This document shows positions 45,814-56,617 of a DNA stretch of 64,000 bases, in pieces (position 1 is the first letter of the stretch; each line of letters starts with the position of its first letter). This DNA is from Triatoma infestans (lineage: Eukaryota; Arthropoda; Insecta; Hemiptera; Reduviidae), in the NCBI GenBank assembly GCA_011037195.1, contig JAAEAF010004375.1:1-64000 (forward strand). Reading direction: 5' to 3'. Both the position numbers and the translations under genes were made by a program. Under the pieces are notes generated by a model. The model ran no database searches, was not told the origin of the DNA, and worked only from the letters and a program-made list of their open reading frames with translations.

Positions 45814-46060
45814 GACTTTTTTTTTTTTTTTTTAAATTTACGGCGCATCAACATCTTTGGTCATTGGCGCCCGGAGCCTTCTCAGTGCATTGCCAGACTC
45901 CGGACGACAACATAAACTCTCGTTTATGACAACACTGGATAGACTCTCGTTACAGACAACACTGTCCATCACCGAACAGTGAGCTGCAGAGGCTTCTAGG
46001 AAGAAAAAATCTAAGGGTAGCACAGCTGGACTCGAACCCGGGTCCTCCGCGTCGGACCAG
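45814..46060 (-). repeat. SINE S1, head-truncated copy
   Basis: The T18 run at 45817-45834 marks the poly(A) tail. The body and the B-box complement ('ctcgaacccggg') are present and the A box is missing. It has a local duplication of the 'gacaacactg' block (45902-45970). It is inserted in the family A piece before it. Confidence 0.75.
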
Positions 46061-46354
46061 AAACAATTTTATTTAAACTTACAACATAAATTTTTATATT
46101 TTTCCTAATAGTGTTAATAATTATTGGAGAAATCTTAATATTCAATATGAGAGCAGAGTATATTTACAAATCTTATGTTTTTGGAGGCAATAGTTTGTTT
46201 GGGCAAAACGGGACTCCAAATGTAAAAATAAACCTTTTGTTTTATAAGTCAAATGAAATATTATAATGAAGGATAATTTATTTAATAAACTTCTTGAAAG
46301 ACTCTTTTCTTTTATCTTCTTAGGTTTTCTTAATTGTTTTATAAATAATATAAT

Positions 46355-46624
46355 GTTGTAAATTGGATTTGAGGTTGGTCATATAAAAGAACTCTTTTTA
46401 AATTTCTACCTACGTTTTGGCAAATAAATTGCCTTCTTCAGGGTAAAAATTTTCAAAACTTGGTGATGGTATGTCACAGGTTAAACTAGATTAATTACTA
46501 CTGGAATTCTAACTGAAAATTTTTACCCTGAAGAGGGCAATAAATTTGCCGAAACGTCGTGTAGAAATTTAAAAAAAGTTCTTTTGTAATGACCGAACCT
46601 CAACATCTAATTTTCAACATTGAA
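46355..46624. repeat. Fold-back element with ~105-bp arms
   Basis: 46355-46458 is repeated in reverse at about 46519-46624 with roughly 85% identity by eye, around a loop of about 60 bp. The arms include 'ttgccttcttcagggtaaaaa' and its complement 'ttttaccctgaagagggcaa'. No coding capacity. It may be a non-autonomous fold-back or MITE-type element. Confidence 0.8.
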
Positions 46625-47389
46625 TACAGCGGTCGTAACGAACACTAAAAAATAATATAATATTCTTTATTGTACGTCCAATACATATTTACATAATAAA
46701 TTAGAGTGCCAGAAAAGGATCTATAACTCTAACTGAGATTCAAAATAAAAGAGTAAGCAAGGCTATTCCAATATTAGGAAAAGCACGAACAAAATAAGAT
46801 TAAAAGTGAATTTTAGATAAAAACTTAGCTACTTAAGATATACTTAATTCTTTTATGTTTTTAATGGATATTTACATTATACACACCTATATTTTTAATT
46901 AATCATTGTTACTTATTTCTGAGTTTAAGAAAAATCTTTCTGTCGCTTGTTTTCTTTTATAAAAATTTATTCTATTTATTGGATATTTGTACAATTATTT
47001 TTTTTTAAACAGTTATTCGTATCATAATTCGTATCCAGATTATACAACTACTATAAAGTGGCAATAATTTTGGGTTTGTGTAATTCAGTAAGAAAGAGCA
47101 TGATATACATGGGCCGCCATTAAGTCTACTACCATTGGGTACTTAAAGTGGATGAACCTAAACAACACTGTGTGGTGTGGTGTTGTTAGTGTATATATAC
47201 ATGACCCTGCAAGATCTGACAGACTCCCGCTACATCCACCTGCCTTTCCTCTTCTCATATACCGTTAAGTTTTATATTTTTTGGGACGTTTCAAAATTCA
47301 TTCCCTATTTTTATTTACATTGACTTTTCCATTAATCTTAACTTTTTCATTTTTTTTTTTTTATTTTTATTTAATATCAAAACAAAAAA
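46625..47389. other. AT-rich spacer
   Basis: No gene seen. It ends in an A-rich run before the next family A copy. Confidence 0.4.
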
Positions 47390-48376
47390 TCTGGTGTGAA
47401 ACACTCACACAACTTTCTCTTACTCCTGTTCTCAAAATTATAATTGACAAATTTTATAGTTTGTGTACCAAATTTAACGAAATTCTTCGAAAACGGAAAA
47501 AACTGTTCAGTAAAAGCGCACTTCCGGTTTACTAAATTTCTTAAAACTGGAATTTTGGCCATCTATTTATTTCTAATTAATTTTGTTTGGATAGAATTGT
47601 ATAAGCAACTGTCATAGCACTTTAGAGAAAAACTTAACCCCACCCCTCTCCTAAAAGTGCCCTTAAATGAATTTTCCCAGAGAAATGTTTTAAATAAAAG
47701 TTGTAGATCTCTGCTTGTTTTGTTTATATACGAAGTTTCAAAAAAATCGTAGGAGCCATTTTTGTGAAAATTTTGAAAAAGAGAATAAATCATTTAGTAA
47801 AGTGGTAAAGTAAACGTACTTCCGGTTATCCGATTTTTTTTAAACTCGGAATTTCAACAACATATTTAATTCTAATCAACATTATTTAGATGATAAAATT
47901 GTCTAATAAACTGAAATAGCACTTCAGATGGAAACCTAACCCCACCCCTCCCCCAAAAGTGCCCTTCAATGCATTTTTCCGGAGAAATGTCTCAAATAAA
48001 AGTTGTAGCTCATTGTATGTGTAGTTGATATACCAAGTTTAAAAAAAATCGTCGGAGCTGTTTTTGAAAAAATCGCAAACAAGTAAAAAATTCAACTAGT
48101 AAAGTGATACTTCCGGTTGAGGAATTTTGACAGATAACGTACTGTCAGATCCCATGGTGATAACTAAACGGAATATTAAGTTTCAACTTTCTACGGTTTT
48201 TCATTTTTGAGCTATGCTGTTCACATACATACATACATTCATACACACACAGACCATTTGTTAAAAACCACTTTTTTGGACTGAGGGGACCTCAAAACGG
48301 ATATTTCCGGTGAAAACTCGATATCGAAAATTTGACACGATTACAATACTTCCTCTTACTAGGAGTAAGAGAAAGT
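47390..48376 (+). repeat. Family A repeat, complete copy (987 bp)
   Basis: Both ends are intact, with two internal units, a CA/CATA tract near 48226-48250 and the right terminal hairpin. Same length as 18358-19344 and estimated 85-90% identical to it. Confidence 0.88.
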
Positions 48377-48433
48377 AAAAATTATAAACATATGGTTGGA
48401 TAGTTAGGTCATTTTATTTAGAAAAAAAAAAAA

Positions 48434-48560
48434 TCTGGTGTGAAATAATCACACAGCTTTCTGTTATTTTTGTCAATATAATTATATTATATAAAATGAT
48501 ATATTTTTTTTTAAAACTTAAAATTTTGCTCAATTGTTAGATATAGCGGTGGGGGGGGAA
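48434..48560 (+). repeat. Family A repeat, left-end fragment
   Basis: An A-run followed by TCTGGTGTGAAATAATCACAC and 'gctttctgttat' marks a left end. Similarity fades after about 120 bp. Confidence 0.55.
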
Positions 48561-49440
48561 GTACCTAACTAACCAAGTTATCGAAGTGATTACATTGTAG
48601 TGCAGAAGAGAATATTAAACTAACAACTGCAGAACTATCTAAAATCTAATGCATTAAATAACACAGTATTAGCAATATCCATTCGCTAATTTAATGAAGT
48701 ACTATTTAATATCCTTTGCGCAATTTTGATTTTATGAAATTTTCCTCATAAATCTGGCTCATTACACTTTTGAAAATTTAACTTTGTATTAATTTATTAC
48801 ATATTATTATCTATCTACTCGCCAACTACGTGTTTGGCCATCATCAGTATTTGGGTACAGGTTTTCTATGACTAGAGTAAAAACATACTCCCATCTTTGC
48901 TAGCACTAAATTCGATATGCTGATACAATTATTAAATAACATTACAATCACATTTGAATTATATTTCTATGAGTAATTTTCTTTATAGAACCGAGTAAAT
49001 CAATATTATACTTTAGGTAAATAGAATCCAAGAAAAACACCCTTTATGTAATACGCCTAATAATTGTGACATTCAATAACATTATGCCAGGCCCGCAAAA
49101 CAGATAAGTAATTTCGGTTTAATGAAGAGAGGGCACATTATTATTTTTTACTTTTTTTTTATTTCTTACGTATTGTTTCTTGGATAAATTCTTAAAAAAT
49201 CTTCTCATTTGTTTAAAATCGTACTTTTACGCAATATTAATTCCTACGTATTTCTAATTCCTAGGTATGAATGAAAAGTGTCTGAAGTATTATTTATAAA
49301 ACCATGAAATCTCATTAATTTGCTAAGTGTTTCTACACAGTTAGTATTTACAAGTGGCGAATTTTTGTGTTCTACTTTGTAATGAATGAAAACAAAAATG
49401 ACAGCAAAATTAGTCTCTGTTGTGTTAAAAGAAAAAAAAA
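48561..49440. other. AT-rich spacer
   Basis: No gene, tRNA-like box or known repeat recognised. Confidence 0.4.
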
Positions 49441-50235
49441 TCTGGTGTGATACACTCACACAACTTTCTCTTACTCTAAGTTTTCAAAATTGTAATTGAC
49501 AAATTTTTTTAGTGAAACTTGGAATTTTGGCCATCTTTTTATTTCTAATTAATTTTGTTTGAATAGTAGAATTATATAATCAACTATGATAGCACTTTAG
49601 AGAAAAACATAACCCTACAGAGCTCGGAGAAATGTATCAAAGAAAAGTTGTAGCTCTTTATATGTGTAATTTGCATTCTTCTATGTGTAATTTGAAAATC
49701 GTTGGAGTCGTTTTTGAGAAAAAAAACAGAAAACTGAAAAATACATTTCAGTAAAAACGTACATCCGGTCATACGATTTTTTTCAAACTCGGAATTTCAA
49801 CAACATATTTAATTCTAATTAATATTATTTAGACGACAGAATTATAAGTAGACTGAAATAGCACTTCTACCCCCCAACAACCCCATAAAAGTGCCCTTAA
49901 ATGAATTTTTCTAGAGAAATGTTTCAAATAAAAGTTGTAGATCTTTGCATGTGTAGTTGATATATCAAATTTTAAGAAAATCGTAGGAGCCATTTTTATG
50001 AAAATCGCAAAAAAGTGGAAAAAAACTATTGAGTAAAGTGGTACTTCCGGTTGAGGAATTTTGACAGATAAATTTTGAGCTATGCTGTTTTACATACATA
50101 CACACACAGACCATTTTCTAAAAACCACTTTTTTGGACTCAGGGGACCTCAAAACGAATATTTCCGGTGAAAACTCGATGTCGAAAATTTGATACGATTA
50201 CAATACTTCCTCTTACTTAGGGAGTAAGAGAAAGT
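49441..50235 (+). repeat. Family A repeat, complete ends, internal deletions (795 bp)
   Basis: Both termini are intact. The first internal unit is shortened, and part of the right block between 'tgacagata' and 'ttttgagctatgctg' is deleted at about 50070. It lies only 141 bp upstream of the host exon at 50377. Confidence 0.85.
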
Positions 50236-50376
50236 GAAAAATCTATTAAATAAGAAACTTTTGCATTTCTTCATTGAATGCTATACTATATTTTGACCAT
50301 AATTGATTTCCTTCAGTAAATAATATCAATAAACATTGAAAAATAATAAATACAATTTTCTTTTTTCTTCCCCCAG

Positions 50377-50462
50377 GTAAACGAGAGGAATGTAACAATG
50401 AAGGCGAGGTGGTCATCGTGGACACAATTAAGGATATTAAATGTTTCACCTGTATATGCAAA
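50377..50462 (+). CDS. cv-2: Host exon: start of a VWC domain, crossveinless-2/BMPER-like
   Basis: An 86-bp internal exon between a pyrimidine-rich acceptor ('ttttttcttcccccag') and a consensus donor (gtgagt). Its first two bases complete a codon begun in the previous exon. The frame is open and reads 'KREECNNEGEVV...KDIKCFTCICK', ending on a codon boundary. The C...CxxCxC pattern is the opening of a von Willebrand factor type C domain, and 'CNNEGE' with 'CFTCIC' fits the first VWC of crossveinless-2/BMPER (vertebrate form CxNEGE...CISCVC), a secreted protein that binds BMPs and tunes their signalling. Neighbouring exons are not visible in the window, so introns exceed what can be seen. Chordin-like or kielin-like genes are alternatives. 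I am confident of the exon, less of the gene. Confidence 0.72.
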
Positions 50463-51376
50463 GTGAGTATCAATATCTTATTTGTATTTCTATTAATCAG
50501 ACATGTTTTTTTTTTGTTTTTTTTTACGTATTGAATTAATTAATCTAATAAACAATATAAATATCTTGTGGACGAATGTTGATATCTTGTATCTTGTAGG
50601 ATATAATATACCGAATACGGGGAAAAGATTTTTCCTTATGGAAATCAGAATGACAGGAAATTCTCTAGTAATTGTATATCAGCTGTTCATTGACGTTCAG
50701 TATTAGGGGTACCTTATCAAAGTACCGTTGTCTTGCGATAAAACAGAATGCTGTTTTTTGCAGCTCAACAAAGTTGAGCAGCCCCTTTTTATTGTAAGTT
50801 CATTCAATAAAATGTTTTCTCTTCTCTGAGGGTGTTGGGGAGGGGTGAGGGAAGACAGACAAAATTTTAGATCAGAAAATTTACCCTGAATGTATTGATT
50901 AAGTAAAACAGAATATTGCAAAGACTTTATATAACTGATTGATCTAGAAAATGTCTAAGTGTGGTATGGTAATGATGTTTTCTTGATGGTTGTGTGTGCA
51001 AGACTGATTCACAGATTTCTCGATAATTGGATGTCGCTAGCGTTTATATATGATTCTTAACTTCCCCTACTTCTCCTCCTTCATTTTTCTTCGAGGTGTA
51101 TCTCGATTTCTCATATGGTTAGAATTTGAGTCGCATGGGAGATATGTCACGCATCATGTGACCTATTGAGTGATGTAGCTGTGGACGGTGTCTTATGATT
51201 TTGCTGCAAGCAAGAAATGCATGCACCAGCATCGATTACTGCATCATTATTATGTCCTTATAAAAAAAAAAGAAGTAAATATTAGTTATTTTTGAAAGGT
51301 AATTAATTATTTTTATTTATAAATTCTTAATTTTTTAATGGACTATAAATTTATTCAAAACATCACTACCAGGTTA
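50463..51376. other. Intronic sequence downstream of the host exon
   Basis: Starts with the splice donor GTGAGT. No further VWC-like exon was found here. AT-rich, with no repeat recognised before the PIF/Harbinger element. Confidence 0.5.
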
Positions 51377-51842
51377 AGCGGCCTCTACACGGTCAATAAT
51401 ATTGACAGTACCTTAGCGTATTGACAATAATATTGACCGTATAAGGTGAAAAAATTGTATTGACGGTCGTTATTGATAAGAATATTAATGAAATCCGGAT
51501 TTTCTGATTTTCGTGTATCAATACTGACGATATTGACAATAATATTGACGTGTAGGGGCGGCGCCATATTTCCATCAATACTCAGTTTAGTAGTTTTATG
51601 GAACGTTGAAATTAATTTCAACGACAGTGATACAATACCTTACAAAGGTACTTTGAAAAGATTTGTGTATTAAAATAAAACTTCAATCATACATTTTTTA
51701 AAGATGATTGTAATTTTTTAATCTTATTTTTCTGATTAACATACATTTCATATAGTCAATTAAATAGTCTCTTCATTACAGTTCAGTTCAAAGCACGATC
51801 CAGTGAAAGTTCTTTGGAAAGATTTGTGTATTAAAATAAAAT

Positions 51843-51957
51843 CATCAGAGACATTTTCCGTGGTAGCCTGCTTCATTTTGTGGTCATCAAAATGACCATA
51901 AAATGAAGCATGATGACCACAAAATGAAGCAGGCTACCACGGAAAATGTCTCTGATG
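51843..51957. repeat. Perfect palindrome, 46-bp arms, 23-bp loop
   Basis: 51843-51888 and 51912-51957 are exact reverse complements (beginning CATCAGAGACATTTTCCG). It interrupts the second member of a local duplication: 51653-51710 is matched by 51819-51842 plus 51996-52030. It looks like an insertion or inverted duplication inside the Harbinger element. Confidence 0.92.
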
Positions 51958-52005
51958 CTTTCCAGCTCTGCGGAACCAACCACCACAACAAATATAAAAC
52001 TTCAA

Positions 52006-52510
52006 TCATACATTTTTTAAAGGTGATTGTGAATTTAAAGGTGAATTTTTTTCAAAGTCTTGTAGGACATATATAAAGGTTTCACAGGTTTCTATTACAG
52101 CTTTGCTGATAGTTGTTGGGGAAATTATGGCTGAAAACTTCAAGTCTTCAAAATTTCTTCCTGTGGCTAAGTACCTCAGGGTTAAGGCTAATCTTTCCCT
52201 AACACTTATACTTTCTCTCATATTTCTGTCCTGTCTTTTCAAAAATGGTTCAACCATATGTAACAGTTTGTTAAAGGTAGGTTCTTCTATTCGAAAGTAG
52301 TTCAACATCGCAGAGGCTGATTTCCTTCAAAAGTACTAAATGAAAATATTCATCTCTTTTCTTTAACCATTCTTTCATCCAGTGTTTGCGTTTCACTTGA
52401 CGAGTAGTGCCAAACGCCAAAATAATAGCTACGCAAGCTTTTGTACGATTATTCATATTTTGGAAGGGAAAAAAAGCAGCTAAAAACCGAGTAAAACCAC
52501 GTAGATTCAC
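52006..52510 (-). pseudogene. PIF/Harbinger transposase, N-terminal part
   Basis: Two overlapping frames. The upstream one (from 52510) reads 'RKHWMKEWLKKRDEYFHLV', the typical 'WV...R...G.yh.L' entry of HARBI1-like transposases. After a frameshift near 52300 the second reads 'YFRIEEPTFNKLLHMVEP' and 'MRESISVRERLALTLRYLAT', then 'SPTTISKAVIETCETF'. This is the HTH-containing region before the catalytic domain. The frame stops at 52006. DDE residues are absent. Confidence 0.82.
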
Positions 52511-52669
52511 TCTCCTAATGGCAGAAGTAGTAAGTACTGAGCAAAGTTATTGACAATAATATTGATCGTGTAAGGTAATGAAGTATTGAGACCGGTTAGC
52601 ACGAGTATTTATGGTTATATTGTCAATACCAGTATTGACAATATTATTGACCGTGTAGGGGCCGCTGTA

Positions 52670-53082
52670 GGCAAAATGTAGTTGTAATAAACTACAGTTT
52701 CATTAGTTGTGATATAGTTAGAATAACAACTTCAAATATAACTGTAGTTACTGTCGCAGTTTTATTATTTTTCACAGCTAAAGTATCTGTTGAAAATGTG
52801 GTTGGGTCCGCAATGCGGGATAACATACGGTATTTTATCCGTCTTAGTACGCATATTAGTTTTGTTCCTGACCGGTTTCGGATTTTCATCCATTGTCAGA
52901 GAAAATTCACCAAACTTCGTGTAGAGAGTTCACTTCAACTTTCGTTGAAGTATCTGTAGTTGAAACTCACTAGAGAATACAGTAAAGGTTAGGAAAAATT
53001 AGTTGCAAAAACAATTATCAACTTATATGTAGTTAATTATAAAACCGACAATTATCAAAGTAAACTAAAGTGTATGCCTAAT
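52670..53082. other. Spacer
   Basis: No gene seen. The minus frame at 52692-52889 is unsupported. Confidence 0.4.
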
Positions 53083-53265
53083 TTTTCAGGCGTGCTTAAC
53101 GTCTAACTACCAAATTAGGTGAGACGGACGGGATTGGAACCATATATTTTACCATTAACATTTTGTTAAATTAATATAAATTAAGCAGTTATACGAGGGA
53201 TTTGACCTGGGGATCTCCCAGTTACATGTCCATACTCATAACCACTACACCAAACCCGCAAATTT
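53083..53265 (-). repeat. tRNA-derived SINE, family S2, copy 3
   Basis: Same order as 35836-36017: conserved 3' end 'cctaatttttcaggcg' at 53088-53103 and head with 'accactacacca' (A-box complement). The B-box region is mutated ('gggatttgacctg'). Confidence 0.75.
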
Positions 53266-55139
53266 AACCCCAACAATTATAACTACTTAAATCTTCCTAC
53301 TTGTGCTAGATATTCTGCTTTACTTATTTATTTACTTGTTAATTTTTAATTTTAACTTTGTAGAAAAACTATTGCCCAACTCTGCTAAGACTCTATTTTA
53401 AGTTAATGATCCTTCATGTTTTGAAAAAAAATCAAAATAATATTTCTCTATTTCTAAAAGTTTTGCCAACCCTTCGGTGTAAACACACTAAATATAATCG
53501 TATTAAGAAGATCTGGAAGATATTCTTGGTATAATTTGTCACTTACAAGGTTCGATGTCAAACAAAACCTTAGATAGTTAAGATATGCGTATTGTTTGAT
53601 AACTGGAAGTTATTTTAGGGCTTGATTTTCTACCAAATAAAGAAACATCTAGCTTCTTATCAATTTATCCCACTTATGATTATTAACTGCTGCAGAGTTT
53701 TGTATTTTCAAAACTGAACTATTTAATTTTGATTATATAGTGTCACTTTTGGACAAGGAGCTTTGATTTAAAATAGATATCAACATATTTCTAAATTACT
53801 ACATTCTTTTTTTACTTGAAACCTTAACTGTTTGTGTTCTTTTTGTGCATTCCGCCATTTAAATATATATTCTCTCTTGGAATATGCTATTTTTGTTTAA
53901 TATTCCGAAGTAAGAAAGTGATATCGATTACAAATCTTCAAGCTACACCCGATAAATTATTGCAATATCGTACCATTAACGACGATTATGCAGAGACACT
54001 TCCTTTTTTAATTTTTATAAAAATTTAATTTTAAGTTTCTATTTATTATTTTGTAAAAATAAAATTGAGGTGAGAACATCTATTCTTTGCGGACGTACAT
54101 TGAAGAGGTCAGTGGGCCGCCTGTGGCCCGCGGGCCAAATGAAATAATTCAATGTTGCCTGGCGCTTGTTATAAATTAAATGTATAAAATTATTTAATTT
54201 AGAGGTAATAGATTCTTAGCTTTTTTTCAAACGGCTTCAGCTTTATTTCTTAATTTTTTTTTTTTTTTTTAAGTTATAATCTAAAACTTTACCATGAACT
54301 GAATTGAAAAAAAATTAACTTCGCCCAAAGTGTAACATCACGAACATATAACCACTTGATTTAAAGTAATAATTATTTAAAACTTCTCTCCAGCTATTAG
54401 GATGGGCTCAAGAAGACGGCACTGACCTCAACATCATTCATGGTGCCTATCTTGCTTGCCTTTATACACGCGCGCTCTCTCTCTCATCTTTAATTATGAC
54501 CTAATAATATTAGTCGAATTAATCGAATATATTCAGCTTCATTTGGAAAGCATCATTACAAAATTTTGTTGGAATTATTCAAATTTTTAAATAAAGTTTT
54601 GGACACATTAATAAAGTTCATTAAGATAATTCAGAACTATTTTTGTAATAATATAAAATTTTATATTTTATCACTGCTAGTTTGATTAGATTAGATGTAT
54701 AATTAAAAAAAGTTGATCTTTTTATTTGCTAATTGTAGGTTTTCGTCTTTTTGGCCTAACATTTCTCACATTTTTGAAGGAAGATGCGTAACTAAGACTT
54801 GGGTTATTCGTGTTGTGACAAGTGGAGAAGCCGAGCTCTCTAGTTGTAAATCATTTTACCACCCATCTATGCACTTCTGAGGAAATTATTATTTTTTTTA
54901 AAAAGGCAATTAAACCTCTCAGAGAATAACCTGACTGAGAATAACCAGAAGTAGAAAATCCCATACTGTTTGCATTCATCCTTGTTCATCCTTATATGCG
55001 TAACATTAACAACGCCGAATAGTTGCTCGCCTGAATAAATTACTAACCACAAAATAAATTTAAATTATTATTGATTACTGTATTAAAACTAACTTCGAAA
55101 TAGTCCAGAAAAATAACTCACAATACCAGTTGTTGCTCA
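53266..55139. other. AT-rich spacer with possible hAT end
   Basis: No gene supported. At 54110-54137 a GC-rich island 'cagtgggccgcctgtggccc' followed by 'gcgggcca' resembles termini of hAT elements (CAG start, palindromic GGCCCGCGGGCC). No matching second end was found. Confidence 0.35.
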
Positions 55140-55260
55140 CAAAAGCAGTGAGTTGTACGAAGGAGGGCGCCTAGGGCGAGAAAAACTTAAAAGTTCAGCG
55201 CATCTGGGCTCGAACATGAAGATTCCGCGTTCCAATACAGCAGCTGTTTCTTTTCTAATC
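55140..55260 (-). repeat. SINE S1, strongly decayed copy
   Basis: Retains 'gcagtgagttgtacgaaggagggcgcctaggg...gaaaaa' from the body, 'tgggctcgaaca' (B-box complement) and 'ccgcgttccaatacagc' from the head. Low identity but colinear. Confidence 0.55.
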
Positions 55261-56353
55261 CCGTACTCCTGAAGTAGTAGTTTTGTTTGTCCTTTTGTTT
55301 TTTCTTCTATTTTCTTTTTTCCCTATGAATCATGCACTTTTCTTCGACTTAAAGTTCTGATTTTTTTTCTGTCAGTCTGTCTATTTATTACGTCTATAAG
55401 TCAGAATATGAAATCATTTTTTTTTTTACCGGAAATGATGTTTTTGAAGTCTACTGATGTTTCTTCATCAGGAATTGGAAAATGATGTTTCTAAAATAAG
55501 ATCTCTATGCATGTCTATATGTTTTCGTTTTATTTATCAGCTGGTGTCGGAATGGAGGTTTCTGTTAAAGCTGTCACCCCCCTTAAAATTATCACTTTAA
55601 TTCCAAAGTTCCTTTGACTTTCTTGAATATGAGTGCTCAATTCTTTTAACCTTATATACAATCCTATATAAATAGGTTATTTATTATTATTTATAACATT
55701 GTTTTCAAAGAATATCGAACCTAGCGGTAGCTTGGGACATCCAGGTTTTCACCCACATACCTATCATTTGAAAATTTTGTTCGGAATATTATTACTTTAT
55801 ATTTCAAAACTTAAAAGTGTGTGCAAAAGCACACATGAGATTCATTGTTTAATAAATGCTACACACAGAAAGCATCAGCAGAAGAAGATTACCGGTAAAT
55901 ATTTTCGTAATATGTCCTCCTTGAAACATAACAAAAAGTCAAAGCAAACCAACAATTCTGAGATATGGCAAAGCCCCCCCCCCTCCCCCCAGGATCACAT
56001 TAATTGATTATAAGAGGGACATTTCATGATAGTTCAATAACATATTATTAAAATTCTCAGGCTTATTTTACAGCCTAAATTATTTAATTATTATTTATAA
56101 ATTATTGAAATCATTGTTCAATTATATGTTTTAATTTTTAGTAAGCAGTATTTTATCCTATATTCCAAAATTCAAGATGTAGAACATATTTCTTGTCCTT
56201 ATGAGCTTGACATTCAATTACTTTTCACACTTCCTTCTTCTGAAAGACATTATCACAGAAACCATAACTAATGATTGTTCCGCAAGAAGAAAAGCGCCGA
56301 CTACGAATTAATTAAAGCTCAGATATTATTCATCAACTTCCTCGTGTGGACAC
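55261..56353. other. AT-rich spacer
   Basis: No gene supported. The + frame at 55699-56007 has no domain. A C-rich run lies at 55975-55990. Confidence 0.45.
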
Positions 56354-56365
56354 TTGTTTTAACGT

Positions 56366-56605
56366 TTTTTTTTTTTTTAAATTTAAGGTGTCTCAACATC
56401 TGAGGTCATTTGCGCCCGGAGCCTTCTCAGTGCACTGCCGGCCTCCGGACAGTGTTCTCCCGTTACAGACAACACTGTCCATCACCGGACAGTGAGCTGT
56501 AGGGGCTCCTAGGAAGAGAAAATCTAATAGTAGCACGGCTGGATTCGAACCCGTGATCTCCGCGTTGCTAGTCCAGCGCGCTACCACTGAGCTAATCCCT
56601 TCCCT
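56366..56605 (-). repeat. tRNA-derived SINE, family S1, best full-length copy
   Basis: 240 bp. On the minus strand the A box TAGCTCAGTGG (complement 56584-56594) and a perfect B box GGTTCGAATCC (complement 56541-56551) form a tRNA-like head. The body has 'CACTGTCCGGTGATGGACAGTG', able to form a hairpin, and a poly(A) tail (T run 56366-56378). A perfect 12-bp TSD TTGTTTTAACGT lies at 56354-56365 and 56606-56617. The tRNA-like head lacks a closable acceptor stem, so it is not a tRNA gene. Confidence 0.92.
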
Positions 56606-56617
56606 TTGTTTTAACGT

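Larger units (their letters stand above)
51377..52666 (-). mobile_element. PIF/Harbinger DNA transposon, defective
   Basis: A 1,290-bp element with ~28-bp terminal inverted repeats beginning AGCGGCCYCTACACGG (51377 and complement ending 52666), plus several subterminal repeats of 'ttgacaataatattga'. The flanking trinucleotides TTA (51374-51376) and GTA (52667-52669) are close to the TWA duplication of this superfamily, with one mismatch. Inside lies the N-terminal part of a Harbinger transposase on the minus strand and a palindrome. The catalytic DDE region is missing, so the copy is non-autonomous. Confidence 0.82.

Noticed and set aside
45511..45915. Open frame of 134 codons over the GT microsatellite
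   Set aside because: It translates a (GT)n run and parts of family A and SINE S1.
18358..48376. CRISPR-like or satellite array formed by family A
   Set aside because: Copies are dispersed on both strands with unrelated spacers tens of kilobases apart; only two internal units are ever tandem.
56540..56605. tRNA gene
   Set aside because: A and B boxes are present but no acceptor stem closes and the same unit recurs with poly(A) and TSDs, so it is a SINE head.
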